Source: Candidatus Zipacnadia bacterium (GTDB lineage Bacteria; Armatimonadota; Zipacnadia; Zipacnadales; UBA5352). From it: a stretch of DNA of 64,000 nucleotides. The position numbers were made by a program, and so were the translations under genes. The notes beneath the pieces are model-generated. The model had not been told where the DNA came from, made no database searches, and saw only the letters and a list, made by a program, of their open reading frames with translations. Positions 1-9,277 of this stretch are shown in pieces (within the stretch, counting starts at the first letter, position 1; each line of letters begins with the position of its first letter). The stretch is taken from the NCBI GenBank assembly GCA_029821735.1, contig JALGSU010000011.1, positions 89,660 through 153,659 of the forward strand. Reading direction: 5' to 3'.

Positions 1-341
1 AAGCTCACCGGCGGCACTTGCTCCTGGAGTTTGCGTAGCTCCCGGGCTGTGTCCAGCGGGATAACGTCCGTGCGGCTGCTCAGGGCCTGGCCGAGTTTGA
101 TGGCCGTGACGCCCAGTTCCTCCAGCGCCAGCCGCAGACGCACGGCCGGTTCCATCGCCGCTTTGTCCGCGTCGCGCAACCCCCGCCAGCGTGCGGGCAG
201 CAGGCGCTCGAACCCCAGCATCTGGAAAAACGAGCCGAAGCCGAAGTGCACGAGGATTCTCGACACCTGCCGGGTGCGTGTCATCCAGTTGCCGGCCCGC
301 TCGCGCAGGCCCGGACTGTACTTGCCCTCAGACAACGACAT
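1..341 (-). CDS. ABC1/UbiB (AarF) family kinase-like protein, N-terminal fragment (runs off the window)
   Basis: Minus-strand translation from ATG at 341: [19 protein letters not shown]...LLPARWRGL...[45 protein letters not shown], the characteristic 'LGxxxIKLGQxLSxRxDxxP' motif of ABC1/UbiB proteins. Confidence 0.85.
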   Translation of the reverse strand, partial: MSLSEGKYSPGLRERAGNWMTRTRQVSRILVHFGFGSFFQMLGFERLLPARWRGLRDADKAAMEPAVRLRLALEELGVTAIKLGQALSSRTDVIPLDTARELRKLQEQVPPVS

Positions 342-1335
342 TGACGTCTCCTCCGCACTTGGGGCAGCGTCCGTCGGCGTTCAGTTTGCTGACTGTGCTG
401 TACCCGTGGCGCTCCACAACTGCGACTCCACACTCGGGACAGATGGTGTCGCTCGCGCCCGGCACCGTCACGTTGCCGGCGTAGACATAATCGAGCCCCT
501 CGCGGGCAATCTCCACCGCGCGCGCCAGCCGCTCGGGCGGTGTGGGCGGGGCCTCGAACTTATACGCCGGCCGATACGCGGACAGGTGCAACGGCAGGTC
601 AGGCGACACCCCGGCCGCCCAGTCCGTCAACTGCCGCACCTCATCCTCGCTGTCATTTTCATCGGTCACCAGCAGATTCGTGATCTCAACCGAGACGCGC
701 CCGAAAGCTCGCTCAACGGTCCGTCTCGCCACCTCGCCGCTTTTGATCCCGCACAGCCGCTGGTAGAAATCATCGCTCATGCTCTTAATGTCCACGTTCA
801 TGGCATCGATGACTTCGAGCAGTTCCTCGAGCGGCTCTTCCTCGATCAGCCCGTTCGTGACCAAGACGTTCTTGAGCCCCACCTCGTGCGCCAGCGCGGC
901 CGTGTCCCGCACGTATTCGAACCACACGATCGGCTCGGAGTAGGTGTAGGCGATGCCGATGTTCCCCCGGCCCCTGGTGTCCAGCGCTGCCTGGATCGCC
1001 CCGTCCGGGCTCAACGTCTGCCCTTCCGGCGAGCCCTGCGATATCTGCCAGTTCTGGCAGAACCGGCATGACAGGTTACAGCCGAAGGTCCCCAGCGACA
1101 GCACCTGCGCGCCGGGGTGGAAGTGATACAGCGGCTTCTTCTCTATCGGGTCCAGCGCCGCCGATGTCACCCGTGCGTAATTGAGCGACACCAACCTGCC
1201 GCCACGGTTCTGACGGACTCGGCAGATGCCGGTACCGCCCTCCGCGATCCGACAGCCCTGCGGACAGAGGCCGCAGACGATACTGTCGCCCTCGGCCCGC
1301 CAATGCCCGCACTCCGCGAGTCTCTCCTCGCTCAT
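328..1335 (-). CDS. amrS: AmmeMemoRadiSam system-type radical SAM enzyme (AmrS-like / PflA-like)
   Basis: [28 protein letters not shown] and [11 protein letters not shown] (CxxxCxxC); full-length ORF overlapping the downstream ABC1 gene. Confidence 0.85.
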   Translation of the reverse strand: MSEERLAECGHWRAEGDSIVCGLCPQGCRIAEGGTGICRVRQNRGGRLVSLNYARVTSAALDPIEKKPLYHFHPGAQVLSLGTFGCNLSCRFCQNWQISQGSPEGQTLSPDGAIQAALDTRGRGNIGIAYTYSEPIVWFEYVRDTAALAHEVGLKNVLVTNGLIEEEPLEELLEVIDAMNVDIKSMSDDFYQRLCGIKSGEVARRTVERAFGRVSVEITNLLVTDENDSEDEVRQLTDWAAGVSPDLPLHLSAYRPAYKFEAPPTPPERLARAVEIAREGLDYVYAGNVTVPGASDTICPECGVAVVERHGYSTVSKLNADGRCPKCGGDVNVVV

Positions 1336-1375
1336 CAGCCACCACCCTCGGGCCCCGCGCCCCGCCCTTCATGTG

Positions 1376-2155
1376 CTACAGACTGTGCACATACTCCAGC
1401 ATGCTGGGCTCACCGCGCACGCCCTCGACCAGTTCCATCGCGGCCGCGACATCCGCCTCTGAGCCGGCAACCGTGATCCACGCAGCTCCCTCGGCGCCGA
1501 GGACCCCGCCTGCGGCAACCTGGAAGGCGTCAACGCCAGCAAGCAGCATGATCGCATCAATCTCGGTGACGATCTCAGCCGGTGTCACCCAGATGCCCGG
1601 GCCCTTGCGGCGCTCGCCAGCCGCTGACAACTCAATGGCCGCGCCTGCAAGATCGCCGGCGACCTGCTTCTCCAGCCCAACGGGGGCTACAAAGTGCCAA
1701 TTCCGACCGTGCACGCTGCCGAGCGTGTCACCGACGGTGCCGCCACTCGCCGCACCGATCAGGTAGCCGACGAGGCCAGCGTCATAGTCAAGGGCATTGG
1801 GCGACTTGATGATGACATCGCCCGCGTTCATCTGCGCCATCGCGTCCTCAAGTTCCATCTCCTGCTGCCATTCGCCATTGACCAGGACGGCCGTGCCCAT
1901 GTCACCGGTGAGCATCTTCGCCAGTTCGGGCTTGCCGCCGGGCACTGTCTTGCCCGTGACGAAGGTCGCCCGCGCCACCTCATGGCCGACGAGTTCCTCC
2001 AGCACGTACCCGGAGGTCGTCGAGCGCGTCACAACCACGGTGCCCTCGGCCATTGCACGGTGCACACAGGGCAGGGCGGCAACACCTTTGGCGATAAGTC
2101 GCTTGCCCTCAGAAACCGTCATCGAGAAAGTGTTGTAGGAAAGGCCCTCGTCCAT
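1376..2155 (-). CDS. conserved hypothetical protein, function unknown
   Basis: ORF 1376..2185; ATG at 2155 preceded by GGAGGG ribosome-binding site; protein MDEGLSYNTFSMTVSEGKRLIAKG... Confidence 0.6.
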   Translation of the reverse strand: MDEGLSYNTFSMTVSEGKRLIAKGVAALPCVHRAMAEGTVVVTRSTTSGYVLEELVGHEVARATFVTGKTVPGGKPELAKMLTGDMGTAVLVNGEWQQEMELEDAMAQMNAGDVIIKSPNALDYDAGLVGYLIGAASGGTVGDTLGSVHGRNWHFVAPVGLEKQVAGDLAGAAIELSAAGERRKGPGIWVTPAEIVTEIDAIMLLAGVDAFQVAAGGVLGAEGAAWITVAGSEADVAAAMELVEGVRGEPSMLEYVHSL

Positions 2156-2369
2156 GCTGATCCCTCCAGCGCTGGTGATCGGCAAAGCGTGTTCAGCCGC
2201 CCGGCACGCACACAGATACGCGGCGCCGGCGGCGCCTCAATCGCTGTACACAAAAAACATCTGCCGGAATGGCCCGCAAGGGCGCTTCAGGGCCCGCGTC
2301 GTGCGCAATCCGGCATCGCCCAGAGTATAGCAGCAAAGCCCAGCCATGACAAGCGTATGAACACCCGCA

Positions 2370-2401
2370 GAGGCCCCCGAATCGGCGCTTCCGGGGGCCT
2401 C
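2370..2401. other. intergenic hairpin (GAGGCCCCCG / CGGGGGCCTC, 12-nt loop)
   Basis: Perfect 10-bp inverted repeat between divergent genes, in the presumptive 5' region of the MATE gene. Confidence 0.6.
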
Positions 2402-2530
2402 GAAGGTGGCTTTCAGTCGGTCGCATACTGGCGCTCCAAACCCGCTTTGTGGTATAAGTCCTGCGCTCGTCACGTTGCCCGGCCACCGACCCGCCTGATG
2501 GCCCAACCGTTCATTGGAGAGAGCACGTCT

Positions 2531-3970
2531 ATGCCAGAAGACTTCGACGGGCCCGGCACGGGATGTCAGGAACCCGCTGACGGCCCCCTCGCCCCCAAGC
2601 CAGTTCGCCCTGCCATGGGACGTGTCGACCTCACGCAAGGCAGCCTGCTGCGGGGCATCGTCAGGCTTTCGTGGCCCATCGTGGCGGGAGCGTTCCTGAA
2701 CTGGATCATGGGTGTTGCCGACATCAAGATGGTGGGTTACCTCGGCGCAGACGCCATCGCCGCCGTGGGCACCTCGCGCGCAGCCATTTTCACGCTCATG
2801 GCCGCAATCTTCGCCCTTTCCACCGGCACACAGGTGCTGGTGGCCCGCTATACAGGTGAGGGCAACCACGACAAGGTTGCCAACGTCGCCCGCCAGGCGA
2901 TCATCCTTTCGGTCATCTGCGGGGCACTGCTCGTACCCATCGGCCTGTTCTTCTCCCGCCCTCTGCTGCAGGCCCTGGGCGCAGAGGGCAGCGTGCTCGA
3001 TGGCGGGACGGCGTATACGCAGGCCTACATGATCGGCGCGGTCGCTTTGATGATCAACTTCATGATCACGTCGGCCCTCAACGGCGCGGGCGACACCATC
3101 ACGCCGCTGATCACTCTGGTCTTCGTCAACATCGCCAACATCCTCTTCGACTGGCTTCTGATCTTTGGCGTGGGGCCATTCCCCGAGCTGGGCGTGGCAG
3201 GCGCGGCCTGGGCGGTCGTGATCTCGCGGACAGTCGCCTCCGTCGCGCTCCTGTGGGTGGCGTCATCGCCGAGATTCGCCATCCGCATGCCCGTCATGTC
3301 CGGATGGCGCGTGGACCTGTCGGCGTGGGGCAAGATGCTCTACATCGGCGTGCCTTCATCGATCCAGGGCTTCACCCGCAATCTCTCGTATCTGATGATT
3401 CTGTGGATCCTCAACCGCACCGCCGAGGGCATGTTCGCAGTCGCAGGCTATACCATCTGCGGCCAGATCCAGATGGTCGCCATCATGGTTGGCCTGGCAT
3501 TCATGAGCGCCGCCATGACTGCTGTCGGTCAGAACATGGGCGCAGGCAACCCTGACCGGGCGTACCAGAGCTGCTGGACGGTGGTGAAGATCTCGGTCGT
3601 TGCGGCGGGGCTGCTCGCCGCGAGCTTCATCATCGGCGGTCCCTGGCTGATCCGCTTCTTCACAAACGACCCCGAAGCGGTCCGCTGGGGGCAGATATCA
3701 CTTACTATCCTGTCCGCAGTCATTCCCTGCATAGCAGCGGGCATGGCTTTCGCCGGGGGTCTTCGCGGCGCGGGCGACACCATGTCGCCGCTCTACGCGA
3801 GCCTTATCTGCGTGACGATCATCGGTCCGGGCCTGGCCTACCTGTTCACAGCAGTTCTCGGCTATGGACCGGCGGGCACCTTCTATGGGCTCGCGATCGG
3901 CATCATATGCCAGCCCATAATCACCGGCGCGATCTTCCAGAGGGGCAAGTGGCGCACCATCAAGCTGTGA
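2531..3970 (+). CDS. MATE family efflux transporter
   Basis: Multi-TM protein with duplicated MATE pattern: LSWPIVAGAFLNWIMGVADIKMVGYLGADAIAAVGTS..., ALNGAGDTITPL, GGLRGAGDTMSPL; start chosen at ATG 2531 rather than the over-extended ORF start 1694. Confidence 0.85.
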   Translation: MPEDFDGPGTGCQEPADGPLAPKPVRPAMGRVDLTQGSLLRGIVRLSWPIVAGAFLNWIMGVADIKMVGYLGADAIAAVGTSRAAIFTLMAAIFALSTGTQVLVARYTGEGNHDKVANVARQAIILSVICGALLVPIGLFFSRPLLQALGAEGSVLDGGTAYTQAYMIGAVALMINFMITSALNGAGDTITPLITLVFVNIANILFDWLLIFGVGPFPELGVAGAAWAVVISRTVASVALLWVASSPRFAIRMPVMSGWRVDLSAWGKMLYIGVPSSIQGFTRNLSYLMILWILNRTAEGMFAVAGYTICGQIQMVAIMVGLAFMSAAMTAVGQNMGAGNPDRAYQSCWTVVKISVVAAGLLAASFIIGGPWLIRFFTNDPEAVRWGQISLTILSAVIPCIAAGMAFAGGLRGAGDTMSPLYASLICVTIIGPGLAYLFTAVLGYGPAGTFYGLAIGIICQPIITGAIFQRGKWRTIKL

Positions 3971-3988
3971 TCGTGCATGGAGGCCCCC

Positions 3989-5227
3989 ATGACTAAGGCC
4001 GACCGCACCATCCTCCGCGATTTGGCGAGGCGCATCGCCGAGATTGCCGCTGACCCCGTCCAGGACGAGCGGAGAGCCCTCTGGCACGCGCAGAACGCGC
4101 TCAGGCCGGTCCGTCCGCTGGTCTTCTGCTCGCCAGAAGGCAGTTGGGAGGAGCTGGTTCCCCCTGCCGAGATGCTCTGCGAGGAGGGTAACGCGCGCGG
4201 GCTGGAGTTGGGCCTGCGACGGCGCATCTACGCCTTCGAGCATTTCGCCCACGATGAGGTCTGCGACGACGAGTTCCGGGTGCCGTATGCCGTGACCAAC
4301 ACAGGCTGGGGACTGGAGCCCGTCAACACCCGCCCGGAGGAGCGCCGCGGGGCATATGTCTGGGCCGCGCCCGTGGAGACGCTCGACGACGTAGAGCGCA
4401 TCGCCACTCCCAGCGCCACGCATGACCCCGAAGAGAGCGCGCGCCGGCTGGAGTTCTACGAGGACCTGTTCGGCGACATCCTGCGCGTGAGTCTGCACGG
4501 TCGATGGTGGTGGGCGCTGGGGCTGATCGACGAGTGGACGCGCCTGCGCGGCATCACCCGCACCTTCATGGACATGGCCGACTTCCCGGAGATGGTGCAC
4601 GCAGGCATGGCCCGACTCATGGAGGGCAAGCTCGCCTGGCTACGGCAACTCGAGGGCTTGGGTCTACTCTCGCTCAACAACGGGAACGACTACGTCGGTT
4701 CGGGGGGATTCGGCTTCACTGACGAGCTCCCCGGCGACGATTTCGTGGACCAGGTGCGCCTGAGGGACATGTGGGGCTTTTGCGAGGCGCAGACGATGTC
4801 AGAGGTCTCGCCCGCGATGCACGAGGAGTTCGTCCTGCGCTACCAGTTGCCGATCCTGGAGTGCTTCGGCCTGAACTGCTACGGCTGCTGCGAGCCCCTG
4901 GACCGCAAGCTCGATTTCCTGCTCACACGGGTGCCACGCCTGCGCCGCATCTCAATCAGCGCCTGGGCAGATAAACTCCGCAGTGCCGAGCAGTTAGCCG
5001 GAAACGTCATACTTTCGTGGAAGCCGAACCCAGCGTCGCTAGCAGCTATCGACTTCCCTGATGAGCTGGTCCGCGAGGACATCCGCGAAACGGTCGCAAT
5101 CGCCGCTGAGCACGACTGTGTGCTGGAAATCATCCTGAAGGACACTCACACGTGTAATCACGAGCCGGAGCGCTTCGATCGATGGACGCGCATTGCTATG
5201 GAAGAGGCCGTCCGGGGCTCTGAATAG
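3989..5227 (+). CDS. uroporphyrinogen decarboxylase (URO-D)-fold protein, methyltransferase-like
   Basis: Family-like segments 'CYGCCEPLDRKLDFLLTRVPRLRRISISAWAD' and 'VILSWKPNPA'; paralogous to 41347..42576 (shared DERR..LWRxxN, CxGCCE, SPAMHEEF). Confidence 0.7.
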   Translation: MTKADRTILRDLARRIAEIAADPVQDERRALWHAQNALRPVRPLVFCSPEGSWEELVPPAEMLCEEGNARGLELGLRRRIYAFEHFAHDEVCDDEFRVPYAVTNTGWGLEPVNTRPEERRGAYVWAAPVETLDDVERIATPSATHDPEESARRLEFYEDLFGDILRVSLHGRWWWALGLIDEWTRLRGITRTFMDMADFPEMVHAGMARLMEGKLAWLRQLEGLGLLSLNNGNDYVGSGGFGFTDELPGDDFVDQVRLRDMWGFCEAQTMSEVSPAMHEEFVLRYQLPILECFGLNCYGCCEPLDRKLDFLLTRVPRLRRISISAWADKLRSAEQLAGNVILSWKPNPASLAAIDFPDELVREDIRETVAIAAEHDCVLEIILKDTHTCNHEPERFDRWTRIAMEEAVRGSE

Positions 5228-5317
5228 CTCAAACGTGCCTCAACTGCATTTTTCTTGCGGTTACAGGGAAATCATGCTACTTCTGGTAGACGCATTAGGG
5301 GCGGTCTGCGCCGCCCG

Positions 5318-6598
5318 TCACTTCCCGAGGAGTTCGTCACAGACCGCGAGCATCGCCTCGCCGGTCACCGCTTCGGAGTGATAGCGAGCAATGCCCTCGG
5401 TACCAGCCTGAGCCATCCGGGCAGTGGCCTCTTCATCGTCCATCAGCCCGGCGAGGGCCTGCGCCAAGCTCTCGGCGTTGCCAGACTCGAAGGTCACCCC
5501 GCCACCACACAGGCCGAAGGTCTCCGGGAACACGCCGGTGTCGGGGGCAACGACCGGCAGGCCAGCCGCCATCGCTTCGATCACGGTCATACCTCGCACT
5601 TCGGGTAGGACGCTCGGCTGGCACAGCGCGCTGCACCCGTGCAGGAAGCTCACTTTCGCCGCTGCATCTACCTCGCCCAAGTGCTCGAAGCGCTCGGACA
5701 GACCTGCGCTCTGCACGGACCGCCTGACATCTCGCCAGTAATGCCCATCCAGGACGCGTCCCACGACGCGCAGGCGCACGTCCCTGCCCTCCCCCACCAG
5801 CAGGCGCGCCGCATCCACCAGGACCTGTAGCCCCTTGCGCGGCGTGATCACCGACAGATACCCTACCACGAACGGCTGGTGCACCCGGTCGATCTCTCGC
5901 CGGTATCTCTCCAAGGCCAGGCCCGCGCGCACCACGGCAATTCTCTCACGGGGCAGCCCAAGCAACTCAGCCATCTGCGCAGCATAGGTCTCGCAGGGCG
6001 CCACGAACTTGCTGATATGCTCTGCGTTGCGCTGAATCAGCTCGAGCGCCTCTTCGCGGTAGCGGTCGGACATCCCCGCCAGGAAACCGTCCTCGCCCTG
6101 GAACCCGCAGATGATCGGTACATCCAGGGCCTCCGCCAGCGGCGGAGCCGTTCCCGAGAGCAGCGAGTTCGTGATGCTCAGGACATCCACGGGCGGCCCG
6201 TCGCGGAGGAACTCGACCAGCTTGGCCAACTCTCCCTGCTGTCTGCCATCCCGGCCCTGCAGTACCGACACGGTCATCGGCCCGAGGTCCGCCGGGTCAG
6301 TCTGGATCGCGAAACGTGACACCCAGCGTAGAAGTGCCGGGCTGTCGAGCGCGCGTTTGATCGGGCCGGGCAGCCGCTGCGTACTGGGCCAGTTCTGCTG
6401 GAGGTAGGCGTTGATGCCACCGAGGAAGATCGGCCCGGTAGTGTAGGGGGCATCGCCCTCAGTTCTCAGCGGTGTGTACAGTGGCAGCACGATGACCTCA
6501 TGCCCACGCGCCATGACCGCTCGCGCCATCGCCATGTCATTGGCGCAGGCTCCGCAATACATGCCACCGGCGCCGGCTGCCAGATGCACAATCCTCAT
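5318..6598 (-). CDS. glycosyltransferase family 4-like (GT-B)
   Basis: MRIVHLAAGAGGMYCGACANDMAMARAVMARGHEV... N-terminus, VGYLSVITPRKGLQVLVDAARLL, PSVLPEVRGMTVIEAMAAGLPVVAPDTGVFPE. Confidence 0.85.
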   Translation of the reverse strand: MRIVHLAAGAGGMYCGACANDMAMARAVMARGHEVIVLPLYTPLRTEGDAPYTTGPIFLGGINAYLQQNWPSTQRLPGPIKRALDSPALLRWVSRFAIQTDPADLGPMTVSVLQGRDGRQQGELAKLVEFLRDGPPVDVLSITNSLLSGTAPPLAEALDVPIICGFQGEDGFLAGMSDRYREEALELIQRNAEHISKFVAPCETYAAQMAELLGLPRERIAVVRAGLALERYRREIDRVHQPFVVGYLSVITPRKGLQVLVDAARLLVGEGRDVRLRVVGRVLDGHYWRDVRRSVQSAGLSERFEHLGEVDAAAKVSFLHGCSALCQPSVLPEVRGMTVIEAMAAGLPVVAPDTGVFPETFGLCGGGVTFESGNAESLAQALAGLMDDEEATARMAQAGTEGIARYHSEAVTGEAMLAVCDELLGK

Positions 6599-6623
6599 AG
6601 TCCCACTCCGCTCACTCGACTCG

Positions 6624-7556
6624 TCACGCCATGACAAGGGCCCGCAAGAGCGCCACGCAACCGACGCCATACCACGTGTACTCGACGTCGCCCGCGCCGT
6701 CGGCCGCCGCCGCCCGGAAGCCCCCGTCAGCAATGGCCATCTCGCGCACGAACTGCGCCACGCCTCGCAGGTCAAGGGCCTCGATCCCGCCCACGGTGCC
6801 CAGCGTCACCACGCCGGTGAAGGTCGAGAGCAGGTCGCCGGCAGGAGCGTTCGCATGTGTACGCAAGCCGCCTCCGGAGTCCTGCATGCCCGCTATGAAC
6901 TTCGCTACGCCGGTGGTTTCCTCCTCGGTGAGATCTCCCACAATCGTCAGCAACCCGATGGCCGCTGCACTGGCGTTGGTCTGCCCGGCAGACTGCCCGG
7001 GCATCTCTGCGAAGCCGCCGTCGCCGCGCCGCAACTCACGGACTAGCTGCACGGCGGCAGTGGACTCGGGCAGCGTGCCCTCGAGTAACTGGTGGCAGAG
7101 CGCGGCCACGAAGGTCTGCGACACGCTGGGCTCGCCGCTCCCGGCGCGACCGTAACCGCCGCCCGCCAGCGCCTGCCCCGCCAGCGTCTCGCGCACACGT
7201 TGCTCGTCGATCTGCACAGCAAAACCACACCGTTGCAGAGAGCGCGCGCAGGCGAGCAGGCTGTAGCAGTGGACCACGTCGGGTGGAGGATCGGCGGAGG
7301 CAAGGTGCGATGCCACGCGCTCATGGGCGGCACGATCAGTGGAGAGAAGATCGAGGGTGCGGAGCGCAAACTCCGTGTAGTAGAGGTCGCTCGGTCCGTC
7401 GCGACCGGCGAAGCCGCCGTCAGGCTGCTGGTGGCCGAGGACGTAGCCGACCTGCCGGCTGGTGAACTGCTCGCCGAGGCCCTCGGCGCCCATGCGCAGC
7501 AGGCTTTCCAGCATCTCCAGGTAGCTCGGCGCCCCCGCCGCCTCGTCAGCCATCAT
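6624..7556 (-). CDS. prenyltransferase/squalene-oxidase repeat protein
   Basis: Repeated (Q/G)xxDGGF/GG motifs: HQQPDGGFAGRDGPSDLYYTEFALRTLDLL, RRGDGGFAEMPGQSAGQTNASAAAIGLL, IADGGFRAAAADG. Confidence 0.75.
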   Translation of the reverse strand: MMADEAAGAPSYLEMLESLLRMGAEGLGEQFTSRQVGYVLGHQQPDGGFAGRDGPSDLYYTEFALRTLDLLSTDRAAHERVASHLASADPPPDVVHCYSLLACARSLQRCGFAVQIDEQRVRETLAGQALAGGGYGRAGSGEPSVSQTFVAALCHQLLEGTLPESTAAVQLVRELRRGDGGFAEMPGQSAGQTNASAAAIGLLTIVGDLTEEETTGVAKFIAGMQDSGGGLRTHANAPAGDLLSTFTGVVTLGTVGGIEALDLRGVAQFVREMAIADGGFRAAAADGAGDVEYTWYGVGCVALLRALVMA

Positions 7557-9258
7557 CTTGCTTTCTGCGCAGAACGGTGCGCACGAGGAATCTCATGAGT
7601 TCAGCCAGCGCCACTGGCTCCGCTGCGTCCGCGGCCTCAAGCGCTTTCTCGCGCAACCGAGCCACCAGTCGCTCCGCTTTGTCGAACGCGCCGGTCTCGG
7701 TGTAAATCGCACGCACTCTGGCGACGACCTGCTCAGAATCATCCGAGCCGGTCCATTCCTCGAGCGCGTCCCAAGCCCCGGCCTCGGAGGCGAAGGCCCG
7801 CAACACGGTCGGCCTGCCAGCGAGAACATCGCGCCCCAGTGAGACTTTGTTGTCCGCGTCGGCGTGCCAGTCATCCAGATCGTTCAGCGCCTGATATGCC
7901 TCACCGAGATACAGCGAGAAGCGGTGCAGCAGCGCCTCGTCGACCTCTGCGCCCGCGGCCCGCAGCCCGGCATAGAGTGCGACCTCAAAGGCCGGTGCGG
8001 TCTTGCGCGCGGCGATGGCCAGTGCATCCACGGCACGCAGTGGCCTGGGCTCCCGTTGCCAGAGGAGTTCGGCGCCCTGGCCCCGGCACAGCTCAAGATG
8101 CGCGTGCGAGAGCTTCGCCACGATGTCCGCGACGCACTCGCCACCGAGTTCGGCCGTCTCCTGGGCAACCAATCCGTAGCCCATCCCCACCAGGTGGTCG
8201 CCGGCATTGATCGCCGCGCCGATGCCCCACGTGGTGTGCAAGGTCGGTCGCCCGTATCTGAAGGCGTCACCGTCCTCGATGTCATCGTGCACCAGTGAGG
8301 CCTTGTGCATGGCCTCGATAGCCAACGCGACTCGGCGGATACCGTCGGGCACGAGCGTCGCGGCGTCCGCATCGGGCTCCAGAGCCTGGGCCCCATGCGT
8401 AACCACAGCGTACGCGGCCATAGTGACGAACGGGCGCAGGCGCTTGCCGCCCTCGGCCATCCAGTCGGTCACGATCGCATCGGTGGCGGTCAAAGGGTCG
8501 GCGAAGAGCGCGCCCTCGAGCACCTGCCCGGCCAGTAGATCGGCCAGCCTCGCCGGCTCGAACATCGACACCGTCTCGCGAAGCAGCGGAAGCGGGCTGT
8601 GCGTCGCCTCCTCGGCTGCCGCGCCAGTCGATTCCATCAGTTCCACGATCAGCGCGATCTCGGCCTCGGTGTCCTCACAGCCGTCATACAGCAGCGGCAG
8701 CGCCTGGTTGGGTACGCCGAGGTCGGTCACGGTCTGGAAAGACTTCTCCAGTGAATCCATGCAGGCGACGCCTAGAATAGCGTCGGCGTCGCCCTCAAGA
8801 ACTCGCATGATGACCGAGGAGGTGCCCTCGGCCACGATCACCAGATACCCAAGCTCCTCGGCCCAGGCCTTCAGGCCGGCGATCTCGCACGCACCACAGC
8901 CGGCGCAGTGCAGACCAACCGAGTCGAAAGTGCCCGCGCATGCCACCGGGTCCCGCAAGCATTTCGGCAGGAGGAGCAGGCGGCGGGAAGTCGGCACCGC
9001 CTCGAACTGCTCGCGCCAGAAGACGTTGCTCACCGCCACCATCGCAAAGCCCAGGTGCTCGGTGCCCTCGCCGGCAAGTGCGAGCGTCTGGTGCCCCAGC
9101 GCTTCGAGCTCCTCGCGCGAGAGCGTATTCACGCGCTCAAGCGCGCACGCGACTTCGCACGCGACCGCGCGCAGTCGCTCTCGCACACCCGTCTCCTGCG
9201 GAACCTGCTTGATGTCGGCTGCCAGGCTCTCTGCCGCAGCCGATGGTTCTGTCGCCAT
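7546..9258 (-). CDS. DUF116-like domain fused to polyprenyl synthetase
   Basis: N-terminal KCLRDPVACAGTFDSVGLHCAGCGACEIAGLKAWAEELGYLVIVAEGTSSVIMRVLEGDADAILGVACMDSLEKSF (DUF116-like); C-terminal GGKRLRPFVTMAAY...ASLVHDDIEDGDAFRYGRPTLHTTWGIGAAINAGDHL (DDxxD-type region) and QALNDLDDWHAD. Confidence 0.8.
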   Translation of the reverse strand: MATEPSAAAESLAADIKQVPQETGVRERLRAVACEVACALERVNTLSREELEALGHQTLALAGEGTEHLGFAMVAVSNVFWREQFEAVPTSRRLLLLPKCLRDPVACAGTFDSVGLHCAGCGACEIAGLKAWAEELGYLVIVAEGTSSVIMRVLEGDADAILGVACMDSLEKSFQTVTDLGVPNQALPLLYDGCEDTEAEIALIVELMESTGAAAEEATHSPLPLLRETVSMFEPARLADLLAGQVLEGALFADPLTATDAIVTDWMAEGGKRLRPFVTMAAYAVVTHGAQALEPDADAATLVPDGIRRVALAIEAMHKASLVHDDIEDGDAFRYGRPTLHTTWGIGAAINAGDHLVGMGYGLVAQETAELGGECVADIVAKLSHAHLELCRGQGAELLWQREPRPLRAVDALAIAARKTAPAFEVALYAGLRAAGAEVDEALLHRFSLYLGEAYQALNDLDDWHADADNKVSLGRDVLAGRPTVLRAFASEAGAWDALEEWTGSDDSEQVVARVRAIYTETGAFDKAERLVARLREKALEAADAAEPVALAELMRFLVRTVLRRKQDDG

Positions 9259-9277
9259 GTCCGTCTCCCGCGACCGC

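Noticed and set aside
5299-5316. GGGCGG-TCTGCG-CCGCCC hairpin between convergent genes as a terminator
   Set aside because: Short stem, no T-tract on either strand; too weak to annotate
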